From JABWBJ01 sp036507855 (GTDB lineage Bacteria > Gemmatimonadota > Gemmatimonadetes > Gemmatimonadales > Gemmatimonadaceae), in assembly GCA_036507855.1 (NCBI GenBank), contig DATCIJ010000130.1, forward strand, positions 1 to 44,708: a DNA stretch of 44,708 nucleotides, given 5' to 3'. A model generated the notes under the pieces. It made no database searches. It was not told the DNA's origin and worked only from the letters and a program-made list of their open reading frames with translations. Each line of letters starts with the position of its first letter. The first letter of the stretch is position 1. Both the position numbers and the translations under genes were made by a program. Below, in pieces: positions 41,109-44,708 of the stretch.

Positions 41109-42542
41109 TCAGTTCCTCCCGCCAGGAATTGCGATATGACACCAGCGGCACGACGCGCTGTTTCTCTCAGCGAGTGCGCTCGCCTGGAACCCGGCCCGAT
41201 GCGGATTCACGCCCCACCCTCCAGTGGCTGAGTGACACCGGACGCAGTCGTTCTGACGGTGGCATGAGGCGCACGACTCCATGCCGGTTCGCGCGGCCTG
41301 TCCATGGGAAAGGATCCAGGTCGCCTTGCCGTCATGAAACGCTGCGTTCATCTGCGCGCCCGCCGCGATGCCGGTGCGCCGGTGGCAATCCAGGCAGAAG
41401 CGCTGTGTGTTGTGGCAGGTCTGGCAATCCGCGGCGTTCGTGAAAACGTCCACCGCATGCCGCTCCACGAAATTGCCACTGTGGAACCGCCGCGACTCGG
41501 GCGCGGCGTGGCAATCAGCGCAGACCTTCTCGGCGTGGCACTGCGCGCAATTCATGCCGCCGCTGGCGGCCAGGGTGCCGTGCCGCGTCGAGAAGTTGGC
41601 TGGATGAACAGCTCGCGTAACGCGCGACGCGCTGACGCCGAGTCCCGCTCTCACGCCTGGCCCGGGAAGCGTGAGTATGGCGATCCGTGACGTGCCGCTT
41701 CCTCCGGCATGGCACTTGTCACAGCTCGGCTGTGTGTGGCAGTTCGCGCACGACTCCGGTGACTGTCGCGCCGTCGTGCCGTGTGCCTCGCGCCAATCCT
41801 CTCCCCGATGCGAGTTCGGCGCGTCGTATCGAGCGGCGTGGCCGCTTTCGAGCGACGCGATACGCCGGTCACGCGACAGTCCCGCGATCAGCGACACACG
41901 ATCAGCGTTCGCATGACACCGCTCGCAGCTCTCACGAGCGTGACAGATGGCACACGACGCCGCCTGGACATCCGCCACCTTGCCATGCGTCGAGGCGAAG
42001 TCCTCCTTGTCGTGCCAGGCGGGCTTCGGGAAGCGTGAAATGCGCTCTACTGAAATCCCGGGCGCATCCGCTATGGGTACGTGGCAGGTGCGACACGCCG
42101 CGGTTGGCGTGATGTGTGCTTCGTTTCGATGTGCGTGGCACTGCACACACAGATTCGGGTTTGGTCCGGCCACCACCATGTGGCGGGGAGGATCGCTCGC
42201 CGCGTGACACGTCAGGCAAGTTGCTGAGTCGCCGGCGCGCGTGATGTCGACGCGGTGCTCCTGATGAGAGAAGCGGAGGATCGAGAGTCGTCTCGTCGGA
42301 GGGCGCCAGTCCACCTGCCTGACGCGAACGCCGTCATGGCAACGCACGCAGTCCTCGTTCCGCGGAAAGACTTCTTCGGCGGATCCAGTGAGGATGCCGG
42401 CATGGCAACCCTCGCAGACAGGAAAAACGTTGGCGTGCTTTTCGTGCGGGAAGATCTGCGGGCCCTGCGATGCGGCGACGAGTCCGGCCGTCGTCATGAG
42501 GAGGAGAATCCCCGCCAGCAGCATGACGCGACGCCGTCTCAT
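41109..42542 (-). CDS. 16-heme cytochrome c
   Basis: From the ATG at 42542 (overlapping the barrel gene's stop) the 477-residue product has a signal peptide (MLLAGILLLMTTAGLVAA) and sixteen CxxCH motifs: CEGCH, CVRCH, CLTCH, CVQCH, CRTCH, CAICH, CERCH, CANCH, CDKCH, CAQCH, CADCH, CQTCH, CLDCH, CASCH, CVRCH and CRWCH. The later ones come in close pairs about 10-15 residues apart (CAICHARESCERCH), suggesting stacked hemes. It is not a lipoprotein. It is placed next to an outer-membrane barrel, so it is a candidate electron wire. The much longer upstream frame is in the barrel gene and is not used. Confidence 0.9.
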   Translation of the reverse strand: MRRRRVMLLAGILLLMTTAGLVAASQGPQIFPHEKHANVFPVCEGCHAGILTGSAEEVFPRNEDCVRCHDGVRVRQVDWRPPTRRLSILRFSHQEHRVDITRAGDSATCLTCHAASDPPRHMVVAGPNPNLCVQCHAHRNEAHITPTAACRTCHVPIADAPGISVERISRFPKPAWHDKEDFASTHGKVADVQAASCAICHARESCERCHANADRVSLIAGLSRDRRIASLESGHAARYDAPNSHRGEDWREAHGTTARQSPESCANCHTQPSCDKCHAGGSGTSRIAILTLPGPGVRAGLGVSASRVTRAVHPANFSTRHGTLAASGGMNCAQCHAEKVCADCHAAPESRRFHSGNFVERHAVDVFTNAADCQTCHNTQRFCLDCHRRTGIAAGAQMNAAFHDGKATWILSHGQAARTGMESCASCHRQNDCVRCHSATGGWGVNPHRAGFQASALAERNSASCRWCHIAIPGGRN

Positions 42543-44008
42543 CGTGCCGCTCCCGGGGGCGAGGAGACTGGCTCGTTCCCCAGCGCCCATTCGAACCGCA
42601 GGCTTGCCCGCCTTTGATTCCAGTCGATGGCGGATGGACCGCCGCCATGCTGTCGATAGATCATCGCCGACGCGAACACTCGGGCACGCTCTCCGATCGG
42701 GAGGGATCCCTCGCCGCCGAAGCCGGCCACCGTGCCTTTGTCGAGGCGGAACTCGTACAGGCGCTGAAACGCGACACCCTGCAGCGCCAGCGATCCCGAA
42801 CCCGCGAATGCCCGCCGGATCCCGGCCTGCCCCTCCCAGCGTGAGGCGCCGAAGCCGGATTCCAGCCGGTAATAGGCGTCCACGGTCCAAGGGGGGCGAG
42901 GCGTCCACGTTGCACCTGCGCCCGCGCCCCACCCGGTGGTGCGGTAGTCGTCAGGCGCGTCGGTCGCGGCGTCACCGTAACGACGCCAGGACGCCTCGAT
43001 CCGGCCTGACACGCGCGCGTCAGGACTGGTCCACGTGACGCCGCTTTTTCCTTCGTCGAATCCCACCGGCGAGAAGGCGCCCCAGATGGTCCAGAGCTCG
43101 AAGTACGGATGGTATCGGCGCGCTTCCGCGAAGACGGTCGTGCGTCCGATGGGCGCCGAGCGCACGGTCACCCGCGCCTGGTTGAGCGCCTGGCCGGCGA
43201 GGTCCAGTTCGACGGAGCTCTCCACGGACCCGCGTCCGATCCGCAGCATGCCGTCCGCGATAGCGAGTTCGGAGTACGCCCCAGTGCGATCGCCGCGCAC
43301 ATCGACCTGATACGCGGCGCTCAGTGCGAGCCGCGGGGCAGGGCGGTACCGGACATGGAGACCGAACAGGACGCCGGCGTTCGCGAGTGAAAGGTCCTCG
43401 ATGGATTCGAGCGCCCCACCCGTGCGAGCCTCGTTCAGGCCGCGCACGAGGGATCGCCCTCCGTACGCCTCGATCCACGTCGTCGGGCTGGGGCGCAGCG
43501 CGATAGCCAGTCCGTCGAAATTGTAGTAGCCGAGGCCCGAAACCTTCCATTGCCGTCCGGCGCGGATCCGGACCTTGTCACGCTCGATCTCCCCGTAGAG
43601 CGCCATGACCTCGAAGTGATCCTCCTCCTGCGGCCAGAGGCCGCGGTCGGCGCCTAACGCCGACCGGCCCCTCAGGTGTGAATAGAAGCGCAGGCCGCGA
43701 CCGAACCCGAACGCGCTCAGGTTCAGGTCGTGGATGACGGGCAGGGTCGAGACCGGCTCCCCGGGGCGCACGTCGCGACACCAGGCCTCACCGGGAAGGC
43801 AGCGGACCACGCGCCCGTCCGGCAGCTGGCGCAGTAGCCCGTCGCCCGCCGTGGCACCCGCCGGCACGCTGTCACGCACGAATGGGCGCAGCTCGATGTA
43901 GCGCACGCTCGTCGATCCCGACGCCAGCACCGTCTGCGACACACCCTGCGATGCCGGCAGCAGCGCTGTAAGGAGCGCAACCCTGAACCACCAATTGCGG
44001 CGGCTCAT
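42539..44008 (-). CDS. Outer-membrane beta-barrel protein
   Basis: The 489-residue product has a signal peptide ending ...ASQGVSQT and then many alternating amphipathic strands, for example HFEVMALYGEIERDKVRIRA, GLHVRYRPAPRLALSAAYQV and VEGRIEASWRR-type repeats, with aromatic girdles and a C-terminal strand RRASLRFEWALG. No specific family was recognised; MtrB/PioB-like porins of extracellular electron conduits and general OprO-like barrels are the alternatives. It is flanked by cytochrome genes and overlaps both: its ATG (44008) is in the stop of the upstream cytochrome and its stop (42539) in the start of the 16-heme gene. That is the gene order of a porin-cytochrome module. Confidence 0.78.
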   Translation of the reverse strand: MSRRNWWFRVALLTALLPASQGVSQTVLASGSTSVRYIELRPFVRDSVPAGATAGDGLLRQLPDGRVVRCLPGEAWCRDVRPGEPVSTLPVIHDLNLSAFGFGRGLRFYSHLRGRSALGADRGLWPQEEDHFEVMALYGEIERDKVRIRAGRQWKVSGLGYYNFDGLAIALRPSPTTWIEAYGGRSLVRGLNEARTGGALESIEDLSLANAGVLFGLHVRYRPAPRLALSAAYQVDVRGDRTGAYSELAIADGMLRIGRGSVESSVELDLAGQALNQARVTVRSAPIGRTTVFAEARRYHPYFELWTIWGAFSPVGFDEGKSGVTWTSPDARVSGRIEASWRRYGDAATDAPDDYRTTGWGAGAGATWTPRPPWTVDAYYRLESGFGASRWEGQAGIRRAFAGSGSLALQGVAFQRLYEFRLDKGTVAGFGGEGSLPIGERARVFASAMIYRQHGGGPSAIDWNQRRASLRFEWALGNEPVSSPPGAAR

Positions 44009-44708
44009 GGACGGCCTCCCGAGCCGCTACCAGCCGGACCCTTCGCGCCCGGTATCTTGTGGCACAACGCGCACGAACCCTCCGGCTCGTGGTCTCGGCG
44101 ATCCGCGTGACAGAACAGGCAGGTTGTGCGTGAGAGCGTCGGACTCGGCGCCTTGTCGGTCGCGTGGCACTGGCTCCCTGCGCAGGTGAGATGAACGGAC
44201 GCGTCATGCGCGCCCCGCCGCGGCGGCGCATGGCAGTTGGCACATTCCGCCTTGCCGGCATGGTGCGACGAGTGACAGGAAGCGCATTCGCGGTTCCGTT
44301 GCAGCGTGACCGCGGTGCCATGGCAGTCCTTACAGGCGAGGCCCGCGCTCGTGGCGACGTGGACATCGTGCCTGAACGTGACGTCGCGCGTGCGCGCGCC
44401 CTCGGTCACCTGAAGGTCCAGCGTCAGCCGGACCGTCCGTTCCGCCGGGATGGCGTCCACGCCGTGACACTTCGTGCACGACAATCCGCGCGCCGGGTCG
44501 TGGTGACACGCGGCGCAGTCCGCCGGCGCGCGCACTCGAGTCGTGCGATGGGTTGCGCCAGCTCCGTGACAGCCGCGGCAGGGCAGATCTTCGTGGCGCT
44601 GGTGCTGGAAGGGCCGTCGAACCGGAACCGGCTGTGGCCCACGCGCCGCGCTGTCCTGGGACACCTGGCCCCCGCGGACCAGGGAAGCGCGGGAGGAAGC
44701 TGAGGCGG
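44005..44708 (-). CDS. Multiheme cytochrome c, 5' end beyond the window
   Basis: The frame is open to the last base of the window, so the N-terminus is missing; a GTG at 44664 is a possible internal start but unlikely. In the visible part eight CxxCH motifs are present (CRGCH, CAACH, CTKCH, CKDCH, CASCH, CANCH, CLFCH and CALCH) plus a CX4CH motif (CAGSQCH), giving nine heme sites. The C-terminus is Gly/Ser/Pro-rich. Cytochromes with CX4CH sites are known from class III (c3-type) families. It is the first gene seen of the minus-strand operon and adjoins the barrel gene (ATGA overlap). Confidence 0.85.
   Translation of the reverse strand, partial: ASASSRASLVRGGQVSQDSAARGPQPVPVRRPFQHQRHEDLPCRGCHGAGATHRTTRVRAPADCAACHHDPARGLSCTKCHGVDAIPAERTVRLTLDLQVTEGARTRDVTFRHDVHVATSAGLACKDCHGTAVTLQRNRECASCHSSHHAGKAECANCHAPPRRGAHDASVHLTCAGSQCHATDKAPSPTLSRTTCLFCHADRRDHEPEGSCALCHKIPGAKGPAGSGSGGRP

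Noticed and set aside
42543..42932. Upstream extension of the 16-heme cytochrome frame
   Set aside because: It overlaps the barrel gene and would place the signal peptide internally.
1..44708. CRISPR arrays, tRNA or rRNA genes
   Set aside because: No regularly spaced identical repeats, cloverleaf or rRNA-conserved words were recognised by eye.

Overview
The window looks like a chromosomal segment of a GC-rich Gram-negative bacterium, most likely Gemmatimonadota (an Acidobacteriota relative is the main alternative). This is inferred from gene content: a 6-bladed beta-propeller lipoprotein, a PadR regulator next to a large ADOP-type FtsX/MacB permease, the DUF1552/DUF1592 pair, a secreted S9 peptidase and a long U32 protein. 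No rRNA, tRNA or CRISPR array was seen.

Region 1 (1-7.2 kb) is an integron gene-cassette array. Seven attC sites (A to G) carry the RYYYAAC...GTTRRRY boxes and alternate with short plus-strand genes: a nucleotidyltransferase, an isochorismatase-like hydrolase, a DUF2164 protein, a HAD phosphatase paired with a membrane protein, a GNAT acetyltransferase and a 53-residue membrane protein. No integrase gene is in the window. The second attC is split by a group II intron (1930-3473) whose reverse transcriptase has lost most of its finger and palm region. Three long attC sites share a conserved 15-nt loop on stems of different sequence.

Region 2 (7.4-12.1 kb) holds two glycosyltransferases, a small membrane protein, a VOC protein, a carboxymuconolactone-decarboxylase-like protein, an isolated eighth attC (H) and two frameshifted genes. 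Region 3 (12.3-25.4 kb) is ordinary chromosome: a B12-binding mutase subunit coupled to an acyl-CoA carboxyltransferase, a U32 protein, an amidohydrolase lipoprotein, an S9 peptidase, an FmdB-type zinc ribbon, PadR plus ADOP permease, and a creatininase-like protein. A 25-bp perfect inverted repeat lies between two convergent genes. Region 4 (25.5-31.4 kb, minus strand) is an operon of a DUF1592-type cytochrome-like protein, a Tat-exported DUF1552 protein and an ankyrin protein.

Region 5 (31.6-44.7 kb, minus strand) is the most striking part: eleven tightly packed, often ATGA-overlapping genes. In transcription order they encode a multiheme cytochrome (cut by the window end), an outer-membrane beta-barrel, a 16-heme cytochrome, a NapA-like molybdopterin oxidoreductase, a pentaheme NapB-like protein, a tetraheme lipoprotein, an Fe-S protein plus NrfD membrane protein, a slipin, and a second Fe-S plus NrfD pair. 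About 34 c-type heme motifs are visible. The NapA-like protein has Tyr where NapA has its molybdenum-ligating Cys, and both Fe-S proteins have Tyr in place of one cluster Cys. My reading (inference) is an uncharacterised quinol-to-periplasm-to-outer-membrane electron conduit built from CISM (complex iron-sulfur molybdoenzyme) parts, comparable in logic to Qrc or alternative complex III joined to a porin-cytochrome module. Across the window the octamer CGTTAGGC, which resembles the attC core, is more frequent in coding sequence than base composition predicts.
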